In this document: positions 1 to 8,747 of the stretch, piece after piece
Layout: each line of letters begins with the position of its first letter
Numbering within the stretch: the stretch's first letter is position 1
Program-made: the position numbers and the translations under genes
Notes under the pieces: model-generated
Seen by the model: only the letters and a program-made list of their open reading frames with translations
Database searches by the model: none
Told to the model about the DNA's origin: nothing
Origin: Gammaproteobacteria bacterium
Lineage (GTDB): Bacteria; Pseudomonadota; Gammaproteobacteria; DSM-16500
Length of the DNA stretch: 64,000 nt
Assembly (NCBI GenBank): GCA_021324305.1
Contig: JAJPJI010000019.1
Location: 1-64,000 of the forward strand
Direction of reading: 5' to 3'

Positions 1-424
1 CTGCTGAAATATCAATGATTTCCCGAATGTCTTCATCAAAATCAGTCAACACGCAATTTCCATGTTCAATTTTTTTCAGCACTGATTCAGCATATTCAAG
101 ATTTCTCAGGATACTGGCCTGTGAGCCAGCTATTTGCTTGATGGCATCCAGTATTCCAGGATACTGAACCGCTTTTTTCATTGAATTTGTATCCAGGCTG
201 TAACAGCTATTGTCCGGCTCAATCTCCAGGATACATGACATGGGTTGATTATCTTTTATATAGTTAATCTTGAGTCTGGATGGGCCTGCTGCCTGTATGA
301 CAACCAGATGTTTTTGCGGGCGCCATTGAGTGATCATCATGGCTTCTTCATCACTAATGGCGTGGATGTAATGATCCAGATTAATTATTTTTACGGACTG
401 AGCAATCGCTTCTTGTCTTAACAT
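1..424 (-). CDS. hypothetical protein, partial (C-terminus outside window)
   Basis: A reading frame on the minus strand opens with ATG at 424-422 and stays open for 141 codons to the window edge, so the C-terminal part is missing. The visible product begins MLRQEAIAQSVKIINLDHY and has a mixed alpha/beta composition with no signal peptide or transmembrane stretch. I recognise no family. Codon use and the long uninterrupted frame argue that it is a real gene, but the ribosome-binding site is weak. It is divergent from the shikimate-kinase-like gene starting at 613. Confidence 0.6.
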   Translation of the reverse strand, partial: MLRQEAIAQSVKIINLDHYIHAISDEEAMMITQWRPQKHLVVIQAAGPSRLKINYIKDNQPMSCILEIEPDNSCYSLDTNSMKKAVQYPGILDAIKQIAGSQASILRNLEYAESVLKKIEHGNCVLTDFDEDIREIIDISA

Positions 425-612
425 GATGATTTAAAGTTCTTTTTTATATTTATCAGAGAAGTTTGTGTGTTGATGCGTAATTTTATCTTGTTATGATTAA
501 GGCAAAATTAAGTTTTGTGTTTATATATTATTCATTTATGAGTGTCTGCTGTAGTAAAGGAGTAAGAAACTGGATTAAGCTATATGCATTCATTCAACAA
601 GGAACCGATTCT

Positions 613-1131
613 ATGCCGCAGCAGAAGCGAATCTTTATAGTTGGTCACTCGGGCGCAGGTAAAGGTGTCTTGGCTCAGGCGCTAGCCAAAAAGCTGGGAT
701 GGAAATTCATTGATGCTGATTTTGGACTGGTGCCATCGGTGGGACGCACATTGACGGAAATTCTTGGGAGTCAAGGCGAAGAAGCTTTTCAGCATTGTCT
801 GTTTGAAATTCTGGATAATCAACGGAGCATGGAAAATGTTGTCGTGACGACAGATGACAGTATTGTATGCCATGAACGGAATCGTAAAGTTCTGTCATCG
901 GAATTTACCGTTTATTTACAGGTAAGCGCATTGGTTCAGTTTGAACGGATTGCGCATAATCGTCCGCTGTTGCCTGTTAGTGATTATAAGGCATTTCTGA
1001 ATAAACTCCGCAAAGAACGTGATCATTTATTTGAACAGGTGGCTGCTTACTCTATCAGTTCGGATAATGGTGCGATTGATGAGCATGTATCGAGCGTTAT
1101 TCTGGCAATGAACAGTATGTTGAAACGATGA
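613..1131 (+). CDS. shikimate kinase-like P-loop protein, probably degenerate
   Basis: The 172-residue product has a shikimate-kinase-type Walker A (GHSGAGKG, residues about 11-18), the DAD segment after strand 2, a GR (SVGRTLTEI) where AroK has its shikimate-binding Arg, and RPLL near the C-terminus as in AroK. The length matches AroK. However, the conserved Gly-Gly-Gly substrate loop in the middle is replaced by VVTTDD and the lid arginine is not obvious, so catalysis of shikimate phosphorylation is doubtful. I chose ATG 613 because AAGGA lies 9 bases upstream and the P-loop follows directly; a longer in-frame start at 493 would add about 40 unrelated residues. It stands alone between oppositely oriented genes. 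It may be a paralogue with a new substrate. Confidence 0.7.
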   Translation: MPQQKRIFIVGHSGAGKGVLAQALAKKLGWKFIDADFGLVPSVGRTLTEILGSQGEEAFQHCLFEILDNQRSMENVVVTTDDSIVCHERNRKVLSSEFTVYLQVSALVQFERIAHNRPLLPVSDYKAFLNKLRKERDHLFEQVAAYSISSDNGAIDEHVSSVILAMNSMLKR

Positions 1132-1149
1132 ACGAAACGATGAAAAAAT

Positions 1150-1425
1150 TCATCTAGAAAAGAGATTTTTTAATTCTTGCTTCGCGTCTTCCAGGATCGC
1201 TTTTTGTGTGCGTGACAGTTTTTTGCCTGCGCGGTTGATATAGAAATTAAGCATGGACATGGCAGATTGATACGGAGTGCCTTTGCGTGCGCAGCTTTCC
1301 AATGCCGATTGCTGCAATGATTTGGCAATTTTTTTAGGATCTTTCCAGGTAAATATTCCATCTTCAAGGCTCAGCGCATGACTGGTCTCCGTTACTTTTT
1401 GGGACCATTTGCTTTTATTAGTCAT
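1150..1425 (-). CDS. DUF3175 family protein
   Basis: This small basic protein of 91 residues matches the pattern of the DUF3175 family: an N-terminal KWSQKVTETS, then a DP-KKIA segment and SAMSMLNFYINRAGK. The function of the family is unknown. Its ATG (1425-1423) overlaps the TAA stop of the upstream DUF3775 gene by one base, and GAGGA lies just before it, so the two genes are very likely translationally coupled in one operon. A start four codons further upstream is in frame but has a poorer position relative to the ribosome-binding site. Confidence 0.8.
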   Translation of the reverse strand: MTNKSKWSQKVTETSHALSLEDGIFTWKDPKKIAKSLQQSALESCARKGTPYQSAMSMLNFYINRAGKKLSRTQKAILEDAKQELKNLFSR

Positions 1426-1829
1426 TATTCCTCGCATGAATAGCCTAACAACTCCAGGGCTTTTTCCAGGTAATCTGCAATTAATGGTTTGGAAAGCAGG
1501 TAACCTGTTAAATTGGGTGCCAGATTGCTTTTTGCTTCTTTTCGTGCGTCACTCCATTCGTTAATGTCAAAATCACCTCTGCCAACATACATTAATGTCA
1601 GCAAGTCAATTTGCTGGTCAGGCTCCAGATCTTCAATCACATGTTTTACCTCAGCAAAAGTAAGGTCATCGTCATGATCAGCTAAAATTTGGGACCAGTC
1701 ATATTCATACTCTGATTCTGGAATCGATTCTCTGAACGTCACTTCTTCCTTGGCGTGAAATTCTTTTGCTTTTGCGATAATAAAACAAACGGTGTCCGGA
1801 TTAATATTTAATATATTCGTATTCAGCAT
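1425..1829 (-). CDS. DUF3775 family protein
   Basis: The 134-residue acidic protein shows the DUF3775 arrangement: NPDTVCFIIAKAKEFHAKE near the N-terminus, an acidic DWSQILADHDDD stretch, a VIEDLEPDQQIDLLTLMYVGRGD core, and a C-terminal LADYLEKAL-type helix. Proteins of this family are small, soluble and uncharacterised. It is the first gene of a two-gene minus-strand operon with the DUF3175 protein, joined by a one-base stop/start overlap. I see no metal- or nucleotide-binding motif. Confidence 0.8.
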   Translation of the reverse strand: MLNTNILNINPDTVCFIIAKAKEFHAKEEVTFRESIPESEYEYDWSQILADHDDDLTFAEVKHVIEDLEPDQQIDLLTLMYVGRGDFDINEWSDARKEAKSNLAPNLTGYLLSKPLIADYLEKALELLGYSCEE

Positions 1830-1990
1830 GGCGTGCTCCTGCGCGTATATATATTAATTTTAATCCTTTCAGGAAGCCGAGACCATGCTCGGTATTTTAA
1901 CCACATGATTATTTTGTAAAATTAATTTATGTCAGGTGAGAGAGGGAATAGTGGACGTGGTTGCGATGTGTATGCCAGACCAGAGACGAA

Positions 1991-2015
1991 ACCCGGATGC
2001 CTGTGGCATCCGGGT
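1991..2015 (-). terminator. hairpin terminator after the secreted hydrolase gene
   Basis: A perfect 11-bp stem (ACCCGGATGCC / GGCATCCGGGT) with a 3-base loop lies 5 bases beyond the stop codon of the hydrolase gene that ends at 2021. The T-rich tail on the minus strand is short, so termination may be imperfect. Confidence 0.6.
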
Positions 2016-2020
2016 ACAAG

Positions 2021-3214
2021 CTATCTATTCTCGTGTTGTTGGAAAAACTCCAGTTGCTCTTTCATTACAAATGTTGAAGCCTGTATATGATCAAGTACAT
2101 CACTTACGGATTTGATGTAAACAGTATCGCTTTGATTTTTTAATTCCTTATAGGCGATTTCAGCACCATGATAAGGTAAATCATGATCGCCTTTTGTTCC
2201 TACGAGCAATAAGGGCGAAGTGGATTTAAAATTGTAATGATTGAAATTTTTAATAAATTGTTCAGTGTGTGATTCTGTTCCATTAATGATGGAATCAAAA
2301 AATGTATCTTGAAGAATCTGACGCGGATCCAATGGTAGAGCCTGGAGAATTTCAGCTGCATCATGATTTCCATCAAACAGAACAGGAACAAGCGTGTCGT
2401 AGGGTTTCTTGAATATCTCGCTTAGTCCTGACCAGTAGTGGTAGTAGGATTGCATGGAATAAAAGAAATAGGCCAGATAAACTGATGAACGCGGACCAGG
2501 TTCAAGAGTGATAAATCGCACGGTTTCGCGCCAGTCGTAAGGGGCAGAACCAGGTGCGGCGGCTGTCACGTGAATATCCTTATGGTTTTTCAGCAGGGAT
2601 TCATAAGTCACCATGGTGGTGAATCCACCTTCTGAGTAGCCTGCCAAAAAAAGCTTGTCATTGACCGGATAATTTAAAATGGATGCCAGTTCCTTTGCTG
2701 CAATCAGCATGTCGATACTGCTGCTGGCCAGAGTTTCAGACTGTACATAAGGATGAAGCGGCAATTCACTGTCGCCAAGGCCGAGATAGTCTGGCATGAC
2801 CAGCATGTATCCGCCGCTGCTCGAAAAGACAGCGGGATAGACATAGTAATTTTCCTTGAAATTGGAAGGAACATCGTTACGTGTTACCCTTGTGCCATGA
2901 TGGTAGCTGACGATAGCGACTTTGTCTTTTGGTGACACTGGCATGGCCACCAGACCGGAAGCGTGAGTGAATTTTCCATCTGGCGCAGTGGTTGTGTATT
3001 TGATTTTATATAAATTGAGTGAGTATTTTGGTTCAAGTGTATCCAGCGGCGGCATTTTTTGCAGCACTGCTTTTGCAGCTTCCGGAGCGAATTCGCCAAT
3101 ATAAGTGTAATTATCGAGTTTTGCATTTCCGGCGATAATAACAGAAGCATAAAGGCAGCTGATCAGCCAGAACATGCCAATGAATATCTGTTTTCGTAAG
3201 ATGAATAGTTGCAT
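2021..3214 (-). CDS. secreted alpha/beta hydrolase (lipase/esterase-like)
   Basis: The product of 397 residues starts with a signal peptide (basic MQLFILRKQ, then a hydrophobic core ending near IIAG). The mature part is an alpha/beta hydrolase with the nucleophile elbow GYSEGG, an oxyanion-region YHHGT segment, a likely acid in GTKGDHDLPYHG and a likely catalytic His in LDHIQ near the C-terminus. Overall it resembles secretory lipases and esterases, probably acting in the periplasm or outside the cell on lipid esters. ATG 3214 is preceded by AAGGA at good spacing; an in-frame ATG at 3256 would put 14 residues before the signal peptide and is less likely. A strong hairpin follows it. Confidence 0.75.
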   Translation of the reverse strand: MQLFILRKQIFIGMFWLISCLYASVIIAGNAKLDNYTYIGEFAPEAAKAVLQKMPPLDTLEPKYSLNLYKIKYTTTAPDGKFTHASGLVAMPVSPKDKVAIVSYHHGTRVTRNDVPSNFKENYYVYPAVFSSSGGYMLVMPDYLGLGDSELPLHPYVQSETLASSSIDMLIAAKELASILNYPVNDKLFLAGYSEGGFTTMVTYESLLKNHKDIHVTAAAPGSAPYDWRETVRFITLEPGPRSSVYLAYFFYSMQSYYHYWSGLSEIFKKPYDTLVPVLFDGNHDAAEILQALPLDPRQILQDTFFDSIINGTESHTEQFIKNFNHYNFKSTSPLLLVGTKGDHDLPYHGAEIAYKELKNQSDTVYIKSVSDVLDHIQASTFVMKEQLEFFQQHENR

Positions 3215-3362
3215 ATGATTCTTTTCCTTGTTGATTGAGGGAACTGATAATTGCATGTTTGTTTACATTTATCAATTATGATGCCTTAACCGTAATTGCT
3301 GGCCATGAGGGTCAGTCGAGCGATGAGTAATTTGAATGCATTGGATGGCGAATATATTCACC

Positions 3363-3557
3363 TTACCATTTGAGTTTTACCTGATTCTCATTATCAAAAA
3401 CAATTGATGGCTGTAAAGGAGATTTCTTCCAGAAAGAGTGAGAAGATGACAATCCATTTCTGCCATCAGACAAGTTAGCGATGCTTTCATTGGCTGTTGA
3501 CGATGTCATAGAGCGAGCGTTTGTATTCGATGGTTTGTCTGGTGTTTGTTTCTTCAT
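3363..3557 (-). CDS. possible small hypothetical protein
   Basis: A 64-codon frame begins 6 bases after the stop of the AAA ATPase gene on the same strand. The product is Ser/Asn/Lys-rich, with no recognisable domain, and ends VFDNENQVKLKW. No convincing ribosome-binding site is present, so translation would depend on coupling to the ATPase gene. It could equally be chance. I include it only because it is co-directional and tightly spaced. Confidence 0.25.
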   Translation of the reverse strand: MKKQTPDKPSNTNARSMTSSTANESIANLSDGRNGLSSSHSFWKKSPLQPSIVFDNENQVKLKW

Positions 3558-3563
3558 GGCAGT

Positions 3564-4679
3564 TTATATTAGTTTCTCCCAGGAACCGAGACCGTCGATT
3601 TCAGTGCCTGTCTCTGTTCGGATTAAATTGATTGGCTTTCTACCCGAGGCATCTCCTATCATCATCGCCAGATCTTGTGAATGTGTTGTCACCCAGATTT
3701 GTGAATAGCGCGATGCCAGTGTTATTAACTCAGCCAGCGGTTGCAGCAATTCCGGATGCAGGCTTGTCTCAGGTTCATTCAATGCCAGCAGCGCAGCGGG
3801 CCTAGGGCTTAACAATGCCGCAACCAGGCATAGATATCGCAATGTGCCGTCGGAGAGCTCTCTAGCTTCGAGCGGTCGTAACACACCAGGCATTTGCAGC
3901 TGGATTTCAAAGCGTGTCTTGCTGTCAACATTGATTATCAGGGCGGTGCCAGGAAATGCCCGATCAATCACTTCATGGAGTGTATCCTTGTCACCAATTT
4001 CGATAATTGTTTGCAAAGCGGCTGCGAGATCATGTCCATCGTTACTCAGGATGTCGGTCCTGACTCCTACTTGCGGAATCCTGATCGGTGATTCCGCATC
4101 GGTACGAAAATGATGATAAAAGCGCCATTTTCTTATTTCATTGCAAAGATCCGACAATTCGGGATAGAGATGAGGTTCCTGCAATTGAGACAGGACGGAT
4201 TCGGACTGGGACAGGCTGACTGGATACGCAACCCGTTGGCCTTCCTGGTTGATTATCCATGCACTTCCTGCCTGGCGATCGAGCAAGGTATTACCAGGCC
4301 GTCTGGCATCGCCAAACCAGACATATTCCTCCTTGACCATGGGATCCAGCGCAAAGACTGAGCTGGAAGGCGGGGGCAATCCGCAGGCAATTTCATAGCT
4401 AAAATTATGTGTCTGGATACCTAGTGTTAATCGTACGGGAGGTCTGGACCTGGTCGTCTGTTTTTTATTTCCAGCCCACAATATAGAAGGCATGCCTCCT
4501 TCAAGTGCGAGCGTTTTCGCCAACTCACCGTTTGCTGCTTTAGCTAATAAATAAACAGATTTATACAGGTTACTTTTTCCGCAGCCGTTAGCGCCAGTAA
4601 CGACATTTACCGCTTCCATCTGTAATCTCAGTTTTTGTATGGAGCGATATCCCTGGATAGTCAGTGATTTAATAGGCAT
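3564..4679 (-). CDS. AAA ATPase (RecF/OLD-like AAA_21 type)
   Basis: The 371-residue protein opens with IKSLTIQGYRSI, a typical first strand of SMC/RecF-like ATPases, followed by Walker A GANGCGKSN (about residues 30-38). Near the C-terminus the ABC-type pattern ELSDGTLRYL, LLALNEPETSLHP (Walker B with its Glu) and the switch His in VTTHSQD are all present. No long coiled coil or TOPRIM domain is fused, so it is a compact stand-alone ATPase of the AAA_21 group. Such proteins act in DNA repair, in phage defence or in unknown roles, usually with a partner nuclease; none is adjacent here, which leaves the role open. Confidence 0.8.
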   Translation of the reverse strand: MPIKSLTIQGYRSIQKLRLQMEAVNVVTGANGCGKSNLYKSVYLLAKAANGELAKTLALEGGMPSILWAGNKKQTTRSRPPVRLTLGIQTHNFSYEIACGLPPPSSSVFALDPMVKEEYVWFGDARRPGNTLLDRQAGSAWIINQEGQRVAYPVSLSQSESVLSQLQEPHLYPELSDLCNEIRKWRFYHHFRTDAESPIRIPQVGVRTDILSNDGHDLAAALQTIIEIGDKDTLHEVIDRAFPGTALIINVDSKTRFEIQLQMPGVLRPLEARELSDGTLRYLCLVAALLSPRPAALLALNEPETSLHPELLQPLAELITLASRYSQIWVTTHSQDLAMMIGDASGRKPINLIRTETGTEIDGLGSWEKLI

Positions 4680-4794
4680 GTTATATCCGAACGATCGGTA
4701 AGTGTGGATTAAATCAATGAACGTGACAGTAGCATGAATAAACAGACCGGATCAAGATGGCGGACATGTCATGATCCACACGAAGAATTACAGA

Positions 4795-7044
4795 TTACTG
4801 AATTGAAGATCGGCTGGTTTGATTGATGGCCAGCTTGAGTATTTTTTTATAAATCCATGCGGTGAAACTATCAGGCTTTTCCAAATTCATGCGTCGTAAA
4901 TATTTTTCAAATGGAGCATCGCTTTTAAAATAGAGGACAGATTTGATTGCGTATAAAAATAACTGGAATTTATTGTGATATTTCAGCATGGTGAGAGCGT
5001 TTTTAATGACTAATTCATCTTCGGTGAGGTCGGTGCCAAATGGATACGGCTGACAATATCCCTTCGACTGTAATTCCTTGATGTTAAATTCGATATTTTC
5101 TTCACGATTGTTACGAAATGGAATGGGAATTTCATAATCGTGTTCTATCTTGCCATAGTTTTTTGCCAGGTTGAGCAGGGATCCCTGAAAACGCGAATCA
5201 GTAATGTTAAGCATGGCTTTGATGATTTCAGCATCAGTCTTGCTGCGGCAGTCGGCAATTCCATATTCTGTAACCACGATATCACGGAGAAAGCGGGGAA
5301 TGGTGTTATTGCTGTAATCCCAGTGAATATTGCTTTCCAATCCATGCATCGTCTGTCTTGTACTGCGACAAATGATAATTGAGCGTGCATCCGGCAGGGT
5401 TTGCGCCATGTTAACAAAATCAAATTGACCGCCAACCCCGCTTACTTCCTGGGTGTTTTCCAGGGCGTCAGAAACAATGGAGCCTGTTAAAGTAACAAGC
5501 ATGGCAGAATTGACGAAGCGTCCATGTATGCGCTGCAGTGTCAATAATTCTGGGTTCCAGGCGAGGAGGTTGGTTCGGGATACGGATGTCATATTGATAG
5601 ACTGACGTTCATGCCGCGGCATTTTCCTTAATTGATCAAATAGAAAGCGGCTACCCAGAATGAAGCCGGCGTGGATCAGGATGCCGCCTTTCAATTCAGT
5701 GCCTAGACAGGTTGCAATGATTCTTTGCCTGGCGGTTTGGAGACTTAAATCTGCCGGGATTTTTTCTGAATTGATAATCAGGTACTCATCACGATACACC
5801 ACAGTCTCTTTAAAAATGCCATATCTCACCAGGAATTCAACGCAACCCGGAGTCAGTTTCGCGTTGATAATATGATTATCCAGAAGGATGTCCAGTGTAT
5901 CAGCTTTCATGGTAGGCTGAATTTGCCCTGTGTTCAACAATCTTTGTAAGCCAGTGTGGTCGTAGACGCGCTTTTTAAGAATGCCATGTCTGTACAAATG
6001 CAGATATTCATCGCTTAATAATTCGGTTGAAGCATATAAGCCATCTTCAAAGGGCGCCAAACAGCACAACTCAGTAACAGTTTTGCCAAATTTATGGCGG
6101 ATTTCGAGCTTGTCTAAAAATTCCTGATAGACGGCATTGGATTCATGGCGCATGATTAGTGCGTTGGCCACTGCGTTGCTTAATGATCCTATGCCGATTT
6201 GCAGGCAGCCATTATCCTTGATCAATGCGCTTGTATAGAGACCTATCATGTGTTCCTGGGGCGATATTTCATCACGCGGCAGCGCAAACAGACTTCTATA
6301 TTCTTTTGTATCAACAATGTGGGTAAATGTGTCTTGAGTTAATACGGCATCTCCATACATAAATGGCAGGTTGATATTGACTTCACCAACGACGGCTATT
6401 TTTTTCCCCTGCTCTGCAAATTGTTTGAACGCGTTTGCCAAATCAATAAACAGATCTGAATTGCAGCTGACGCTGTATTGATCCGGATATTCTTCAGAGG
6501 GTGTAATATATTGAGCAATCACATTAATGGATAAATTCAGGATATCGCGAATGATATGCGTATAAGTGCTGCTAATGTAGTTTTGCTGGACATATCTATT
6601 GTGCAAATATTTTGCTGGATTAAGGAAGAATTCAATGACGCGAATATTGTCAGGCATACATTGTTTGATTCGGTCCTGCTCGAATAGCGGATCTTCATAA
6701 TCCCCGATAATTCTTTCAAGAACAGGGGCTGCCAGTCGTTTTTGCAATTCATTTTTAATGTTTGGCCGGGCCAGTGTTAATGCAGTGATAATGGTAAGAT
6801 CAATGGTCCTGTCTTCACGTGCCAACTGATAAAGGCAGTTAATCAGGCCAACAGGTTTTCCTATTCCTAACGGGATGCCGATTACAATCTTTTTACCGAC
6901 GTGGTCAATAATACTTTTGATAGTATCCGCATAGGTGTTGAAAAGCATAAACAATCCATGTACCTCTGGTTGGCAACAAATCGATTCCCTATTCCAATAA
7001 AAGATAGCATTATAAGCACTGTTACGAAACTGTTTATTGGTCAT
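4795..7044 (-). CDS. acetyl-CoA hydrolase/transferase family protein
   Basis: This 749-residue protein has the two-lobed acetyl-CoA hydrolase/CoA-transferase layout. An N-terminal lobe carries GIPLGIGKPVGLINCLY. The central signature GIGSLSNAVANAL is followed by YASTELLSDE, where the family has its catalytic Glu. The C-terminal lobe holds GVGGQFDFV, and the chain ends in an extra region of about 100 residues beyond the family core. It would transfer or hydrolyse CoA from short acyl-CoAs in the cytoplasm. It is longer than the usual 500-residue enzymes, matching the long subgroup seen in some proteobacteria. Start ATG 7044 has only a weak upstream purine run; an ATG 32 codons later is possible. 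dacB lies 38 bases upstream on the same strand. Confidence 0.75.
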   Translation of the reverse strand: MTNKQFRNSAYNAIFYWNRESICCQPEVHGLFMLFNTYADTIKSIIDHVGKKIVIGIPLGIGKPVGLINCLYQLAREDRTIDLTIITALTLARPNIKNELQKRLAAPVLERIIGDYEDPLFEQDRIKQCMPDNIRVIEFFLNPAKYLHNRYVQQNYISSTYTHIIRDILNLSINVIAQYITPSEEYPDQYSVSCNSDLFIDLANAFKQFAEQGKKIAVVGEVNINLPFMYGDAVLTQDTFTHIVDTKEYRSLFALPRDEISPQEHMIGLYTSALIKDNGCLQIGIGSLSNAVANALIMRHESNAVYQEFLDKLEIRHKFGKTVTELCCLAPFEDGLYASTELLSDEYLHLYRHGILKKRVYDHTGLQRLLNTGQIQPTMKADTLDILLDNHIINAKLTPGCVEFLVRYGIFKETVVYRDEYLIINSEKIPADLSLQTARQRIIATCLGTELKGGILIHAGFILGSRFLFDQLRKMPRHERQSINMTSVSRTNLLAWNPELLTLQRIHGRFVNSAMLVTLTGSIVSDALENTQEVSGVGGQFDFVNMAQTLPDARSIIICRSTRQTMHGLESNIHWDYSNNTIPRFLRDIVVTEYGIADCRSKTDAEIIKAMLNITDSRFQGSLLNLAKNYGKIEHDYEIPIPFRNNREENIEFNIKELQSKGYCQPYPFGTDLTEDELVIKNALTMLKYHNKFQLFLYAIKSVLYFKSDAPFEKYLRRMNLEKPDSFTAWIYKKILKLAINQTSRSSIQ

Positions 7045-7082
7045 GATGGACCCAAGCGGAAATGCATGATTTGTGCCTGTAC

Positions 7083-8507
7083 TCAGGCGCCATCGATCAA
7101 TACCGCACAGATTTTATCTTGCAGTTCTTCATATTTCTCTGGCAAGTCGACAAATCCATTGATCATTATTGAAAATATCAGGGTATGCTTTTTCCTGGTT
7201 AGCAGGTAGCCGGATAAATTACTTACTGCGGTTGCGGTCCCTGTTTTGGCAGAAACTCTTCCAAGCGTGTCAGGATCTCTCATGCGAAATTTCAGAGTAC
7301 CATCTGTGCCGCTGACAGGTAACGCGGAAATTAAAATGCCCGCCTGAGGGAGAGAGTTGATTTTTTGCAGCAGCGTTACAATTTGTTGTGGTGTCAGAAA
7401 ATCATAACGAGATCCGCCGCTGCCATCAATCAATGTCGTTTTGGGAATATCAAGATGAACCGTCCGGTCAAGAATGTCACGCGCGGCATCACTGCCATTT
7501 TTAAAACTGCCAGCAGTATTTGCATAATGTGCGCCGATTGTTTTAAACAGTGAATTCGCAATCATGTTATCTGAGTTTTTTAGCATGAGAGTTATCAGGC
7601 TGAAGAGTGGCAATGATTTTTCTTGAGCTAACAGCAACGGTGGATTATCAATGTGATGATATTCATATTTGCCAGTGTTGTTTATACGGTTTTTGCTCAG
7701 CAGGTAATCCAGTATAAACTGGATATTCGAACGAGGATTATCAATTGCCCGGGCAATATACTTGTTCGGCATGGATGGATTAATACAGCCATTCATTGTA
7801 TAGGTTGAAGCGCCGGTGCGTTCTGTTTTAATCTCGCATTTGGCTTGTGACGATATGCCTGTCACAACATTGTTGATGAACTGCATGGATTGAGGATGTT
7901 CAGGCAGGGTCATTCTGGCCGGCTGGCCTGGACCGGATCCTGGACTCAACATTGTGCTGACGCAATTGCCTTCAATGATGATGGTATTGACAGGTGACCC
8001 CCAGCAGAAATCCTTGTCGTCCCAGGTGGTGCCAGGACTCATACCTATTTGATCAAATGCTGTGTCATCGATGATGACGCTTCCATTGATGCGTTGTATG
8101 CCAGCCTGTGCCAGTGCATGTATCATTTGATCAAGTTGCGACACTGTTAGGGTGGGATCTCCGGAAAATCTGATATAAATATTATCCTCAAGCACGCCAT
8201 TTTTGATTTTTCTGGTATCGGTATATAACTGGGTTGTATAAGTGAATTTTTTACCCAGGGACTGCAATGCCGCAAAAGCCGTAAATAATTTTTCATTGCT
8301 TGCCGGCATAAAATAGCGGCCAGGATTTTTTTGATAGACTGTTTTTCCAGTCCGCTTATCCTTTACCAGTATGCTGATACTGGTAGTGGCATTGAAGTCT
8401 TTTAACACGGCATTGATTTTATTAGCCAGTGTGTCATGTAATGCAGCGGATGCAAATGCGGGTGAGATGGTGCAAAACATGGCAAAAATAATCAGCAGTC
8501 TTTTCAT
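7083..8507 (-). CDS. dacB: D-alanyl-D-alanine carboxypeptidase/endopeptidase (PBP4, S13)
   Basis: The product has an N-terminal signal peptide (MKRLLIIFAMFCTISPAFA), then the three penicillin-binding motifs of family S13 in order: SNEK (active Ser about residue 70), SDN, and KTG in VSAKTGTATAV. A long insert between the first two motifs is typical of PBP4. It trims or cleaves peptidoglycan peptide stems in the periplasm. I chose ATG 8507 because the signal peptide starts there; a longer frame from 8600 would bury it. The gene is followed closely by the CoA-transferase gene, but no functional link is evident. Confidence 0.88.
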   Translation of the reverse strand: MKRLLIIFAMFCTISPAFASAALHDTLANKINAVLKDFNATTSISILVKDKRTGKTVYQKNPGRYFMPASNEKLFTAFAALQSLGKKFTYTTQLYTDTRKIKNGVLEDNIYIRFSGDPTLTVSQLDQMIHALAQAGIQRINGSVIIDDTAFDQIGMSPGTTWDDKDFCWGSPVNTIIIEGNCVSTMLSPGSGPGQPARMTLPEHPQSMQFINNVVTGISSQAKCEIKTERTGASTYTMNGCINPSMPNKYIARAIDNPRSNIQFILDYLLSKNRINNTGKYEYHHIDNPPLLLAQEKSLPLFSLITLMLKNSDNMIANSLFKTIGAHYANTAGSFKNGSDAARDILDRTVHLDIPKTTLIDGSGGSRYDFLTPQQIVTLLQKINSLPQAGILISALPVSGTDGTLKFRMRDPDTLGRVSAKTGTATAVSNLSGYLLTRKKHTLIFSIMINGFVDLPEKYEELQDKICAVLIDGA

Positions 8508-8747
8508 GGGCAAAAGCGCCTGTAAGATAATGTTGTTGTATAAATCGTCGTCAAGAACGACTCCGGGCATTGAGCTGATGGGGTCGGTGTGGCATTCCAA
8601 AGCATTTTATCTGGATTGCTGCGGCTGTTTTGCAGCTTCGCAAAATAAATATGATGTTAGCACAATTTCAGGGTTGCCTGAAGGATTGCCCATTCCTGAT
8701 AGAGAGATTGTGCATATCAAGTTGCAGGCCTATCTGTGCATACAGAA

